From Triplophysa rosa (lineage: Eukaryota; Chordata; Actinopteri; Cypriniformes; Nemacheilidae): 64,000 nucleotides of DNA. The stretch is taken from assembly GCF_024868665.1 (NCBI RefSeq), contig NC_079890.1, positions 30,816,705-30,880,704 of the forward strand, in the 5' to 3' direction. The notes under the pieces are model-generated. The model was not told the origin of the DNA and did no database searches. It saw only the letters and a program-made list of their open reading frames with translations. The position numbers and the translations under genes were made by a program. Shown one piece after another: positions 1 to 10,973 of the stretch (its first letter is position 1; each line of letters begins with the position of its first letter).

Positions 1-412
1 TAAATATTTAGTGATTCTAGATTGTAATGCTTAAAAAGCAACAGATTAGATAAACATTTAGGCCAAAATCATTCACATTAGGGTGTCACAATAAACAAGT
101 ATAGTCAAAAATGTGATAATATTAATAACCATGATTATTGAAATTGTGTTAATATTACACATACCATAACATTGTAAATTATTAGGTGCCAGTATCAGGC
201 TGACATGATTTATTTGGCAAAAATTAAGGATTAATTTGACTGATATCATTTTTTTTTAATTCACTTGCAAAATAAAGATATATTTGGTGATTGAATCGTT
301 ATTATGAATTGTTTTGACCAACAAAATAAAAAATTGGATATTGTGACAGCCCAGTGTCTCTTATTTTTATTTACAGAAATAGTTGTACAGGTGGAGACAA
401 AGATTGGCTCAC
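1..412. other. tbc1d19 intron 8 (partial), no feature seen
   Basis: AT-rich sequence downstream of the last visible tbc1d19 exon. I see no further exon or recognisable repeat before the left edge. Confidence 0.6.
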
Positions 413-523
413 CATTTGTGAAATGTCACAGACATTGAGGGAAACCTGTATTAATCCCCAGTGACTTCTGACTGTGACCTCTTCACTCCGGTCATTATTA
501 GGATTCCTTAAACCGATTAACAC
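413..523 (-). CDS. tbc1d19: tbc1d19 coding exon 8
   Basis: 37 whole codons starting VLIGLRNPNNDRSEEVTVRS and continuing HWGLIQVSLNVCDISQM. Acceptor CCTCTAG, donor GTGAGC. It is the last exon of this gene inside the window. Confidence 0.93.
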
Positions 524-3500
524 CTAGAGGAAAACCAATGTTATCTTTTATTATCATCTACATACAGTAATAACAAAAATCTAATTAAAAATGAATACAT
601 ATGTTTAACAAAAACACAACATTTGTTTTCATTGGCACAAATGCGGGAACAAAAAAATAAGACAAAATTCACATCAAATTGTAACATAACTTACAAATAA
701 ACAAGTTTCTACAAAGACCTCATGACCCTAAAACCTCTCCAAGAATGCTACGATTTTAAAGTGTGTAATAGTTTTTCTTATTACAGATTAACATGCTACG
801 ATAACTATTCGTCCACACTGTGGTTCTGTGACACTATACAACACCGTTCATCCCTATGCAACATAACAACATTTGTTTTGATCTGATCATAAATCAAGAT
901 CAGCTCATGCAAATCACTTATTCAACCTTTCAGTCAATTTTCACTCAAAAAGTAATTTAGATGAACATTTCCTGAAAGAATCGAATCAGCCGCTCATTTC
1001 CGGGCCTGTCTTTCTCAATCGGACCGGATGTTTTCAATAAACTCATTAGGTGGATTATACAAGCAAGACTAAACCCACCTCAAGGAAGTCTTTGGGTGCA
1101 TAAACAGGTCTGAATTTGCTTAGGTCTGCAATACAAAACAGAGATACGAGTGCATGCAAATTCGTATTACAATGCCAATTAGTGTAATTGAAAAGCAGTG
1201 AGCAAGTAACAAAACAGAATGGCAATCAGAATCTTTCTTGTTAACTTCATACTATACTCAGTCCATTAAATTAAGATCCATCTGTTACATTTATGCTTTG
1301 GACAGATGCATTTATACAAAGCAACTTCAAGTACATTAAATGTTTTGGTGCACACTACAGATATCCATAAAGTGAAAACCTTTTGGTTTCAGAGACTTTA
1401 AATCACCACATACACTTTTTTTGAAGGAAGAGTAACAGAAAGTAAAGTTTCAAACAAAAGGAAGAAAGAAGACTCAGTTGGGTGTATTTGAGCTTTGGTT
1501 ATTGGGATGTGGTCCAGGCGTCTGGACATGCTCTGGTTTCACAGGAAGGGCTGTTTATTCCAGTGTCCTGCATACCGCGGTAAATGTTATCATACACGCT
1601 GCAAACTGATAGCATTGTTATGGAGCTGTTATACTGCTCGGGGCTTCTGTGTACGAGCCAAACATCTGTGTGTAAACATTCTGCGATGCACGAACACACA
1701 TACACTGAGATGTAACAGTAACCTCTAATACAGATCAAACTGGGAGGTCACCTGGTTCATCGGTTCCCATCTCGTTCCATTTTTTCGTGAGCTCTTTCTG
1801 CTCTGGGACCGGCCGCTATGAAACAGGAATAAAAGAAAAATGATTCAAATACCTGCACTTCTCAAGTGTATATGCAATACAGATATTGTCATGTCTACCT
1901 TTCGTGACAGTGGGATTCCTAATTCGGTACACATACTGTTCAAACTCTTCATGATTCTCTTCTCCCAGCCGGCCTACAACACACACAAATAATCTGTCAT
2001 TTCTACATGTGAGTATAAAGAGAGAAAGGTGTGAGGGCACAGAGAAAGAAGACCAACAGAGATAGAAAGTATAATAAAGAGACGGTGGGCTTTACCTGGG
2101 CTTTGCGCATATACGCCAAGGGCTCTTTGGTGTGTTCGGGAGGGGCTCTTGGATGCCCAGGAGGAGTAAGACTACGGCAAACAAACACATCCGCAACACA
2201 CAGGACAGTTGCATACACACTGCATTATACTAGTTAAAGCTCTGTATATACCTAAACAATAGTCAAAACTATTACATATAAATCAATTATTACAACCTAT
2301 AAATTTTGTTTGTAACCATGCATATACTTTACTGTCTTCGGCATCTTAATTCCAGATACACATCTTAATGCAACATCAATATAATAGCATTTTAGAGAAC
2401 TTCCGATTTTACTGCAACAGCTTGGGGAAGGCACTTCTCTCTTACATGACAATTGCACTGTGCACATGAGTTTCAGATAGAGAGATGATTTTTGTGACTG
2501 AAAATCCCTGCAGTCATGTTCCAACACATAAGGAAACAGCGATACATTGAACTAAATCCCTATTAATAAATATTGTTTTTTGCAATTAAATGCCTGTGGT
2601 GGAATGAACTACCAGCCTCTACCCGAACTGCAGCATCCTTCACAACTTTCAAAAAACAGCTCAAAACATACCTGTTCCGCATTTATTTGACAAACCAGTC
2701 TGTCTGACAAACTCTGTCTGTCTAAAAAAAATCTTGCTGTTCTAGTAGCATGGCCTTGTAAACTAACGATACTGTTTAGTGTGTTGACAAAATGTTTATT
2801 TGCTCTGCTACTTGTAAGTCACTTTGGATAAAAGCGTCTGCCAAATGAATAAATGTAAATGCCCAAGAAGCACATATTTGTGTAGTGTTTGGGCGTGCAC
2901 GTATATTTGGCTACATAGTTTCTATTTGCTTCTGCCACTTTCAAAACATTAACATAAGATAGACCTTCCCATCCATGTCTACAAAAAAAGACATTTACTA
3001 GGAGACATGTACCTCAAAACCTTTGGCTGTCTAATCTCTCCTTTTTAATTCATTTGATCAAACTTCACAACAACAATTGCCCCAAAGAAACAAACAACTA
3101 ACTTCAAGGGTCGTATGATTTAAACGTAAATGAGCATGTTTTTATATATTTTTTTCTCATGTGTACTGTAACAATATCCAGCTTAAACAGTTTTACAGAC
3201 TTTTATCTATAGAAGTGATTTGTCCTGTTGATTAGACACTTCTGTCAGTATTTGGACCTGGATTGTTTTAGGGTTCATCGATTCGTTATGTCTCTTGTCT
3301 TGTTTACATTTTGCAAAAAGGAGTTCCACAGTTCCTGCCATGAAACTGTATAAACACTTAAGCGGAAGAAGGAACATTCTGGACACTTAAATGTATGTGA
3401 CTGAGAGAGTAGATTTATCTTTTCAAATCAGGATTACACATAAATTCAGACATTTTGGCTAAATACAAAAAATGCAAGTACCCTATAAAGAAGCTAAGGC

Positions 3501-4343
3501 GATTGCAATACACATTGAACGATAAAACATGTTCCACTTACATGTGCAATTCTCTGTAAACTGCATTTTGCAATTTTCTCTCCCAGCCTGGATGAATGCA
3601 AGGAATTCATCAGTGACACAAAAGCAAGAAACAATGAAATTAAATCACTGGTGACAATAAGAAAACATGTTGAAAAGGTAACTGGTGTCCTCTAAATGTT
3701 TTTTGTAATAGGATGATGGTGATATTCTCTAAGTATTGTTTATTGTGTATGCACGTGTCATTTTCATGCATTAAAAATGTATATGTGCATATGGGTAGAT
3801 GACTAATAAACCGTACATGTGTCCTTTAGGAAATTAGGAATTTTGGAAAAAGAATAACCATGAAGATAAATCTCTCTTATGCTAAAATATAAATATCAAT
3901 ATTATCAAATTATATAGTATTGCCATATTGTTTTCTACATATTTGCTGTCATACCATAGGACACATGTAACGTTACGGTTTATTTGACAACTATATACTA
4001 CTTTTTGTGACGTTTGAAATTACGTTATGATGTGACGTCATACCTGACGCTTTTAACCATCTCCGCACGTCATCTTTAAGTGATTCTAATTTTATTTCCG
4101 GTCTGTGCAAACATTCCTAAAAATAAGAACACAATTAATTCAACTTCACCCACAGAACACGCATGCTGGCATTAGTGTAGCTGCAGTGACCGTATTTGAT
4201 GTTGCACACACTGCAGTGTCGGTTAGCTAGCTGTAGCAACACACTTTTGCCTGTTTCTCCAGCTGAGAGTGTAAATGAGTCCCTTTGAGTCGCTGTACTA
4301 TTTGTGCGATAGTGACAGACGGATCTGACCCCTCGTCCATCAT
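413..4343 (-). CDS. tbc1d19: tbc1d19, TBC1 domain family member 19 (5' part, exons 1-8)
   Basis: Eight coding exons were assembled on the minus strand: 4343-4245, 4116-4044, 3587-3542, 2171-2096, 1973-1899, 1815-1752, 1125-1079 and 523-413. They sum to 591 nt, exactly 197 codons, with GT-AG boundaries and phases that all close. The conceptual protein resembles vertebrate TBC1D19 along its length: an IAQIVQRLKG segment near the start, then RPEIKLESLK, APPEHTKEPLAYMRKAQ, SLNSMCTELGIPLSRK, KKWNEMGTDEP, FRPVYAPKDFLE and VLIGLRNPN. This is the N-terminal region ahead of the TBC (Rab-GAP) domain. The TBC domain lies in the C-terminal half of the roughly 520-residue protein, beyond the left edge. 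From the family, a role in regulating Rab GTPases on membranes is inferred; no catalytic residue is visible here. The gene is divergent from cckar, as in human. Confidence 0.93.
1079..1125 (-). CDS. tbc1d19: tbc1d19 coding exon 7
   Basis: 47 nt: two bases complete an Asp codon, then LSKFRPVYAPKDFLE. Acceptor TTGCAG, donor GTGGGT. Confidence 0.94.
1278..1345 (-). mobile_element. Decayed SINE/L2 tail in tbc1d19 intron 6
   Basis: The stretch around TGCTTTGGACAGATGCATTT, followed by AAAGCAACTTCAAGTACATT, is a worn version of the tail seen much better at 46172-46309 and 58424-58584, in minus orientation. Confidence 0.5.
1752..1815 (-). CDS. tbc1d19: tbc1d19 coding exon 6
   Basis: 64 nt encoding RPVPEQKELTKKWNEMGTDE then P, plus one base. 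Donor GTGACC, acceptor CATAG. Confidence 0.94.
1899..1973 (-). CDS. tbc1d19: tbc1d19 coding exon 5
   Basis: 25 whole codons (phase 0 at both ends) encoding AGWEKRIMKSLNSMCTEL and continuing GIPLSRK. Donor GTAGAC, acceptor TTGTAG. Confidence 0.95.
2096..2171 (-). CDS. tbc1d19: tbc1d19 coding exon 4
   Basis: 76 nt encoding LTPPGHPRAPPEHTKEPL followed by AYMRKAQ, nearly identical to the vertebrate protein. Donor GTAAAG at 2095, acceptor CCGTAG. Confidence 0.95.
2591..2864 (+). mobile_element. L2-type LINE fragment: ORF2 C-terminus plus 3' tail
   Basis: From 2594 to the stop at 2705-2707 the sequence encodes WNELPASTRTAASFTTFKKQ then LKTYLFR, a typical C-terminal end of L2-clade ORF2. The 3' UTR ends at 2861 with CTTTGGATAAAAGCGTCTGC and a TAAATG-like tail. 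The piece is 5'-truncated, as usual for LINEs, and sits in tbc1d19 intron 3 in the antisense direction. The same tail ends the tRNA-derived SINEs elsewhere in the window. Confidence 0.8.
3542..3587 (-). CDS. tbc1d19: tbc1d19 coding exon 3
   Basis: 46 nt encoding GWERKLQNAVYRELH, the conserved GWEKKLQNAVY segment. Acceptor CATCCAG, donor GTAAGT. It leaves two bases that pair with the first base of exon 4. Confidence 0.93.
3588..4043. other. tbc1d19 intron 2, no feature seen
   Basis: AT-rich intron without a recognisable repeat or extra exon. Confidence 0.5.
4044..4116 (-). CDS. tbc1d19: tbc1d19 coding exon 2
   Basis: 24 codons plus one base, including RPEIKLESLK, which matches the family closely. 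The acceptor is TTTTTAG and the donor GTATGA. The split glycine codon is completed by the next exon. Confidence 0.93.
4245..4343 (-). CDS. tbc1d19: tbc1d19 coding exon 1
   Basis: 33 codons beginning MMDEGSDPSV. The first of two adjacent ATGs (4343 and 4340) is chosen because it aligns with the known N-terminus length. The donor reads GTGTGT, weaker than the other donors, but codon alignment continues without gap into the next exon. The extra open frame on this strand at 4389-4135 is in another reading frame and is not the gene. Confidence 0.9.
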
Positions 4344-4480
4344 TATCACACACTGAAGTTCTTCGGTCGACGTGCTGTCCTGTGGTCATCTGTTACTAGC
4401 GCAGCATCACGCCTGTATCCATGCACACGGCAACAACAAACCCTTCCGGAAACACGAGCCTGAACACAAGGTTCCTATTA
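4344..4480 (-). promoter_or_regulatory. Probable tbc1d19 promoter / 5' UTR
   Basis: Immediately upstream of the tbc1d19 start. There is no TATA box at a convincing distance. On the minus strand a TTTCCGGAAGGG stretch (about 4443-4454) carries an ETS-type GGAA core, common in TATA-less promoters. The transcription start is not determined. Confidence 0.35.
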
Positions 4481-5774
4481 CAGTCAAACTCAGAGAGCAA
4501 ATATAATTAGTTTAATGTTGAAAATAATCAATTTGACATAGATTCAACGTTAAATAAATGATTTTTGCTATCTGGGAAAATATTTTGCTTCAGTAATAAA
4601 AAGTTTTGTATTGTAATCTTACAACATGACGAATAAAACTAAATGTAATTTTAAATAGACTTGCAATGGCATGGTCGGATTATATTTTCTTTTTACATTC
4701 CTGATGAAAAGTCAGGCTTTATTTTTTATACGAATCAATGAAAATCCTCCAACTTTTGTTTTAATTTTTCCTCTTACCTTTTCTCACCTTTAAATTTCTG
4801 AATTTATTAACAGGTCACCAGCTCACAATACTAAGCAGTTATGCAGCTGGGATGTCACTTTAGTTGTCTTTCAATGTCTGTGGAAGAAAGCAACTTGATA
4901 CTTAATAATTTGCTCATTTAATCAGATTTAACCTAAACATGTACAGATATAAACAAAAAGCAGATTTGCGGGAAGGCTGTTTCTCATACACAAATGTCCC
5001 TGACAGTGAATTAATGTCTAATGACCACTGAAGGACACTTACAGTATACAAATTAGCCTACTAAACCTGTGTTCTCTGTGTAAAAAAAACCTAAGAACTT
5101 ATGTTTTACCACTATGGTTTAAACCTTTTACACATTTACTCTTTAAACTTAAACAATTTATCCAGAATGCAGTAGTAGACAGCACTCTGCAAATGGCAAC
5201 AAACAACCCATCCTTAAATATCCAAATATTGATTTGAGATGACAAATTAAAGATGACAACAGGTGCCTTGCGGTGTTTCATGATGCAATGCTCAGGTATC
5301 TTTCTTGCCAAGTAAACAGGTAATTGCCCTTGCGGGTGAAATATATTCCTCTGCATTGTTGAGTTGTAAACATTATTATATGATCAGCTACCATGGTTAT
5401 TTAATTGATTCAAAGTAATAACATTTCAAAGTAGTTCAAGTGTTCTTGTCATGTTGCAACAGATCAAGCACAGGCTCAAAGTATCACTTTGCAAATATTT
5501 TCCTTTAAATATACACACATTTACACACACACATATATTGTACACACAGTAATAGGGTTTAAAGTTATGCTACACAAGTTACATAAATGTTTGAAAGCAC
5601 TTTATGTCTAGGCTAAGTGTGCAGGTCATTTTCCGGATGTTTCGCTATCTCTGTCTCTTCAATTCTCTCTATAAAGCAGGCTGTTTGAGATCCCTGTGTG
5701 CTTTTTTCAGTGAGTGATCAATAAACAACACTAAAAAGGCCCTTAAAATCTCCCTCTCTTTCCCCCCTCTCTTT

Positions 5775-5827
<53 letters not shown>

Positions 5828-6389
5828 GTCTGTCCCTCATAAACTTATGAAGTCAGGATTAAAGAGTAAAGAGTTTCCAAGAGTATAAACAACCTGACTT
5901 GTAAAATAGTGAAGAATTCATTACAATATTCATTTTGGACTTGAACCCTTCCTCTAATAAAGTATAGTTGCTCATAGTTACTCAGGTGTGTGTATGCGAC
6001 AGAAAGTGAGAATGAAGTCAAGGCGGGGTCTGTGGATCTCTGTTGGACAGAAGAACACTGATCAAGTGCATTCGTCTACTTCTCAACTCATGAGCATGCA
6101 GCTTCTGCATATAGTTAATTATTACTTTTCTTACTTTCTAAGATAAATTCTTTCACCGTGACACTTTAAACAGCCTAATTCGCGTTAAACACTTTAAAGT
6201 GTTTGGAAATTGTTATTATTTTGACGAGGTGTCGTTATGATTTACCCTACAGTCATGTAACTATTTTATTAGAGAGCGCAACTGCGTATTATGGCACAGT
6301 GAGTGTTGCTTTAACCTGCAAGAGAGGAACTTCTGGATAGAAATCTATATATTATACAATCGAGAAAAGCTTTCAGAAAAATACAAACC
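4481..6389. other. Divergent intergenic region between tbc1d19 and cckar
   Basis: About 1.9 kb of mostly unique AT-rich DNA shared upstream by both genes. The only clear feature is the CT microsatellite at 5747-5835. The cckar promoter and 5' UTR must lie in its right part, since the start codon is at 6390, but I cannot place the transcription start. Confidence 0.5.
5747..5835. repeat. CT-rich microsatellite
   Basis: Pyrimidine tract with CCCTCTCTTTCC units, then an uninterrupted (CT)n run (about 5771-5822) and a short GTCT repeat. It lies about 560 bp upstream of the cckar start codon. Confidence 0.95.
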
Positions 6390-6516
6390 ATGGAGACATA
6401 CACAATTCAGGACATGCTTATCAATACGACTGATATTTTTAAACTATTGTGTGGATTGGGAATCGGCAATGCGTCGGACTGCAAAAACGACAGTGACAAA
6501 ACAGCAGAACCGAAAG
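6390..6516 (+). CDS. cckar: cckar exon 1 (coding part)
   Basis: 42 codons plus one base: the extracellular N-terminus METYTIQDMLINTTDIFKLL and onward. Donor GTAAGA. The first ATG in frame is taken as the start. Confidence 0.88.
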
Positions 6517-9500
6517 GTAAGAGATGTTTTATTTCTTGGTTTTCCTTGATTTTAAGAGAGAAACAGTCAAAAACTTTTTTGCGCAATTGTTTATGCTGAC
6601 AAATTGTGTTTACATACGGCATGTGAACGAGCCTGTGTAGACAATAAAAAAATATTAGATGAATAGGCATAAATCTTAGTTAGCCTGTGTATTTTAACAC
6701 CTAACGATAGCCTACATTTTTTAAATCAAACGTTACTGTTACAGTTAGTAAATGCACTGACAGGAATCAACAATGTAAAATTTATATGAACTTTAACAAT
6801 ATTGTAAAAATTATTTTTCAGCGTGTGTTAGCTAATGCGTAGTGTTAATTAGACTTCTTAAGTGTTACCGAATACATATATCGTATGTTTAATAATTGTT
6901 TTATTTTCTTTAAATCTCAGATATAAACCAGACAGTGCGGATTGCGCTGTATGTCTTTATCTTCCTGCTGAGTTTCATAGGGAATAGTTTGATCATTGCT
7001 GTGCTCGTGCGGAACCGGAGGATGAGGACAGTCACCAATCTATTCCTGCTCTCTCTGGCTGTCAGTGATCTCATGTTGTGTCTCTTCTGCATGCCCTTCA
7101 CTCTCATCCCAAACATTTTGAAGGACTTCATCTTTGGCAAAGGCATGTGTAAAGTGGCCACGTATTTTATGGGTGAGTCAACTTTAAGTTTAGGCTACAC
7201 TGCACTTCAGTAGTGGAACTTTTTGCATCTTCTTCACATTGCAGAATTGCTCGTGATGTATTTCCTTCCTCTTTAAAAAATACCATGTAACCATAGTTTT
7301 AATTCATTACATGATATGAAGAAGTTTCTGAAATCTTTATCATTTTGTACAATTTTGATGGCAGTGCCTAATGCAAATTTTATTAAATTGTGCTGACCAT
7401 TCAGTTAAGTGATTGTGTGCTGTGTGCACAAAAATGTCTTTGGAGAATAAGTTATCAACGGCCCATTGTACAAACAGCCCTTATGAAAATCAACCATTGT
7501 TTTATTATAGTAAAAATATAGTGATGCATGTTTTTGGAAGATTGCTTACCATTTGTATACCATAGTTTTAATACAAATATCATGGTCAAACTATAGGGTT
7601 CCTGTAGTAATACAACAGCAATTTTGTGTTTATGCAATGCAAGTCGCTTTGGATAAAAGCGTCTGCCAATATATGTAAATGTAAATGCACTTTAAACTTA
7701 AAGTGACATGAACTATTTATAGCCATGTTAATCTCACGCTTGATATTTATTCTACAGTAGCAATGGTGCATCTTAAATTATTTAAATTATTTTTAATAAA
7801 GAAAAATATAGAAAAAAGACTTGTTGACAGTAACACAAAAATGTTTGTTTAGTTTCATGAAAACGTGTTTGGTAACCATGTAGGCAAGAGAGGCAAAACT
7901 ATACAGATACTTCTAAAAAAGCATAATGCATATAATCCAGCTGCATTTGGTTTTTTAACATAGTAATTGTTTTAACCAGTCGGAACAGGTTGTCTGCACT
8001 TTTATAGACTGCAAACACAGAAAGATCACACTACTATATTTTATTACTGATATACACTTTGGCAACCTCTATCAGGTCCCCACACTCTTTTTTTTTGCAC
8101 AATTATGAATTGGCACATCAGTTGTAAATTCTGTGGAACATTTTTAAACTTAGAGTGACATGAACTTTTTTATACACGATCTCACGCTTGCAATTTATTG
8201 TACAGTATAGCAACTGTGCAATAGTAATTTGAGACAGTGTCCGCGTATAATATCTTATGTTTGATGGGTCACAATGTTTAATGTCTTTGCATTGTGCTTG
8301 TGCTATTCTGTCATAATACTGTATTTGTTCACGATAAAGCTGTGTGTGTATTTTAACATTCATACAAAACTGATTATAATTTGGATTGTTCAGAAGAGCT
8401 TTAGTTTAACTCACTGCCTCACTAGTCCTCAGGATGCATTGTTAAGCCATTAAAGTGCCAAAAGCCATTACCTTTCCAAACAAATCATACCTGTGTTATC
8501 ATGGCTAAGCTTTAGTTTGTTATGAAGTGTTCCTGTCTTTGTAAGTGGAGGCAGATGTTTCCATTTTTTTGTTTACTGTTGCTTACATATAACTTATACT
8601 TCATGTCTCCTTAGGATCAGTGCCAAGTCAATATTTATTTCCGTATGTACAATTTAGTTCTGTGTGCACAATACACAGGTATTTCAGTGAGCGTGTCCAC
8701 ATTCAACCTCGTGGCTATTTCTTTGGAACGCTACAGTGCCATCTGCAACCCCCTTTCTTCTCGTACCTGGCAGACCAAGTCACACGCAGCAAAAGTCATC
8801 ACAGCCACTTGGGTCGTGTCTTTTCTGCTAATGCTGCCTTACCCGATAGGCAGCACGCTAGTGCCCTTCATGCGCAGTAACAACAGCACTGGAAACATGT
8901 GCCGCTTGGTTTGGCCCAGTGATGTCATGCAAACCTGGTGAGATATATTATTATAAATATATAAATAATTACACTATTGTTATACTTGCTCCCCACTGTG
9001 GATCATATACGGTTTTGAATTAAATGAGGGTTTGTAAATAATAAATAATAGAAAGGTATTCGGTCGAATTAAACAGTACCTTTAAATGTTTGAACAAACA
9101 ATATTGTACATGCAATTGAATGCATATTTTTTTAGTCTTGTTTGGCTTTGCCACTGACCTTTCTGAGGCTTTTTAGGTCCGTTTTACTGTTGCTGATTCT
9201 CTTTCTTATACCTGGAATCATAATGATAACAGCGTATGGCCTCACCTCACTCGAACTCTACAAGGGAATCAAATTTGAAATGGCAAACAGGAAGTCAAAT
9301 AGAGGTATCTCTGACTTTCTAACCATTACTGTACATTTAAATGATGGCATTTTGGTCATACCTGTCAAACCTGCATGACTTTCTTTCTTATGCAGACCAC
9401 AAAAGAAGATATTTTGAAGAAAGTTGGTAACCAAACAACAGCGGTACCCATTGACTTTCATTGGTTTTGTGTCTATTGAAGTGAACGGGAACCGCCATTG

Positions 9501-10435
9501 TTCGGTTACCAACATTCTTCAAAATATATATTTTTTGTGTTCTGAAGAAGAACGAAAGTCATACCGGTTTGAAAGAGGGCGAGTAAATAATGGCAGAATT
9601 TTCATTTTTGGGTGAACTATTCCTTTAAATGTGTACTATTTCATAAATATAATGGGTACTTCAGGGAAATTATCAATAATAATTGACTGTATTCCTTATT
9701 CTTGAAAAAGATCCTTTAAAAAAAAACTTTTTTCTTTTCAGTTCTTTACTGTGCTAAAATGACATAGTAAATTTCAGATTTACAGCTGCTATATAAAAAA
9801 TATAATAAAATCATGCCATTTGATCTTTAATTTGCTCCTTAGACAAGGAATACAGCACTACCAGCTTGAAAAAAGGTGACTGCGATGGCTGCTACCTCCA
9901 GCCGTCGAAGAGAAAACGCTCGGACCCCTTGACCCCCAGCTTGAGCAACTCAAAACCTAAAGTCGGCAGAGTTAGCAGCAACAGCTCTACGGCAAACCTC
10001 ATGGCCAAAAAACGTGTCATCCGCATGCTGCTGGTGATCGTAGGCCTCTTCTTCCTCTGCTGGACGCCCATCTTTGTCGTCAACGCTTGGCGGGCGTTTG
10101 ACAAACGTTCAGCTGACCGTCTTCTCTCCGGAGCACCCATATCCTTCATCCACTTGCTGTCCTACACCTCCGCCTGCGTCAACCCTATAGTCTACTGTTT
10201 TATGAACAAGCGCTTCAGACAAGGTGTGTTGTTGACTTTCAACTGTTGCAGAGCCGACCCTGAGGATTTGAGCAGGGCAAGCAGCCGTCGAAGCGTCGGA
10301 GGAGCTGGAGGTCTTGGAACGCGGTTTGGAACAGGAGCGAGTGGTGGGACCAAACAGGTTGATGGAAACACACAAACCTGTGGAACGCTTACCAGACTGA
10401 CCGACAACAGTCTTCGTGGGTCTGCGCAAGCATAA
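6390..10435 (+). CDS. cckar: cckar, cholecystokinin A receptor (complete, 5 exons)
   Basis: Exons 6390-6516, 6921-7172, 8679-8937, 9177-9304 and 9843-10435 total 1359 nt, that is 452 codons plus TAA; all splice phases close. It encodes a class A seven-helix receptor for cholecystokinin peptides at the plasma membrane, a Gq-coupled family. Visible are N-glycosylation sequons in the N-terminal tail (N12, N27, N33, N45), helix 1 with GNSLII, SLAVSDLMLCLFC in helix 2, ERY at 143-145 as the DRY-equivalent, CWTP at 328-331, NPIVY at 369-373 and a CC pair at 390-391 that is a likely palmitoylation site. Cysteines in GMCK and NMCR would form the loop disulphide. Length is close to the mammalian 428. 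The long third loop and C-tail are the divergent parts. Which of the fish type A duplicates it is cannot be told here. Confidence 0.95.
6921..7172 (+). CDS. cckar: cckar exon 2
   Basis: Encodes helices 1 and 2 and the first extracellular loop (RTVTNLFLLSLAVSDLMLCL; DFIFGKGMCK). Acceptor TCTCAG, donor GTGAGT after YFM. Confidence 0.96.
7637..7687 (+). mobile_element. L2/SINE 3' tail fragment in cckar intron 2
   Basis: Contains CGCTTTGGATAAAAGCGTCT followed by a TAAATG repeat, the same tail as at 2811-2861. No body is recognisable upstream. Confidence 0.7.
7691..8225. repeat. Imperfect duplication within cckar intron 2
   Basis: 7691-7775 and 8145-8225 resemble each other: both contain AGTGACATGAACT, then ATCTCACGCTTG, then ATTTATT, TACAGTA and a GTGCA. 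The spacer between them is unrelated. Origin unknown; perhaps two halves of one old repeat. Confidence 0.5.
8679..8937 (+). CDS. cckar: cckar exon 3
   Basis: Encodes helix 3 to extracellular loop 2: ISVSVSTFNLVAISLERYSA then helix 4 and a NNSTGNMCR loop with a sequon. Acceptor ATACACAG, donor GTGAGA. The open frame extends further upstream, but the acceptor and alignment fix this start. Confidence 0.95.
9177..9304 (+). CDS. cckar: cckar exon 4
   Basis: Encodes helix 5 (LLLLILFLIPGIIMITAYGL) and the start of intracellular loop 3. Acceptor TTTTAG, donor GTATCT. A TTAA-flanked mobile element begins only 33 nt downstream. Confidence 0.95.
9337..9628. mobile_element. TTAA-flanked palindromic DNA element, copy 1 (cckar intron 4)
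   Basis: The right end reads TTTTGGGTGAACTATTCCTT then TTAA (9625-9628). The middle has ACAAAAGAAGATATTTTGAA and GTTGGTAACC, the signature of an abundant cyprinid non-autonomous element. The left end is worn but a TTAA lies at 9337-9340. Confidence 0.7.
9843..10435 (+). CDS. cckar: cckar exon 5
   Basis: Encodes most of intracellular loop 3, including the conserved NLMAKKRVIRML, helices 6 and 7 and the cytoplasmic tail. The tail is Gly/Ser-rich after the CC pair. Acceptor CTCCTTAG; TAA at 10433-10435. Confidence 0.95.
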
Positions 10436-10765
10436 AGAAAACAACCGGCAATGACACCGGCTTTACAACCCTGGAACGCTTTCCAAGAACTTTATCTTGA
10501 AGAGTCTAAAAAATATAATGTTCTCAGTAACAAAACATGAATGACAAATGAGACATGCTCTTCACAAACTAGTTAATATAGGCTAGCCTAGAGTCTTCAG
10601 GGTTTTTTTGCTAAACAAATGACCAGTTCCCTGCCTGCTAACTGATTATAGACTTGCTATATACAGTCAATGACAAATGAGAACTCCAACATGCAGACTA
10701 TGGCTGCCAATAGCACTGAAATGCTGACAGAAAGCAGTGCTTATTTTATAGACATGTCACAGTTA

Positions 10766-10771
10766 AATAAA
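10766..10771 (+). promoter_or_regulatory. Candidate cckar polyadenylation signal
   Basis: First AATAAA downstream of the cckar stop, 331 nt after it. It would give a 3' UTR of about 350 nt. Confidence 0.5.
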
Positions 10772-10973
10772 CAGAGACGTTGAATGGAACAGGACTGTTT
10801 CCTTGAGAGAGACTTCAGTCCCCATTAGGACTTTGACTTATAAACGTTGGGCTTTACAATATGACTTTATGGCTCTTCTTGGCTCTACAATTGTCTGGCC
10901 CACCTACCATTCCTTTATTTTTGTACTTTTTATTTTCTGCACGGACAAAACCTGGTAAAATGAAAACTTATAT

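Noticed and set aside
4135..4389. 84-codon open frame on the minus strand over tbc1d19 exon 1
   Set aside because: It is in a different frame from the exon that matches the known protein and reads through into the intron.
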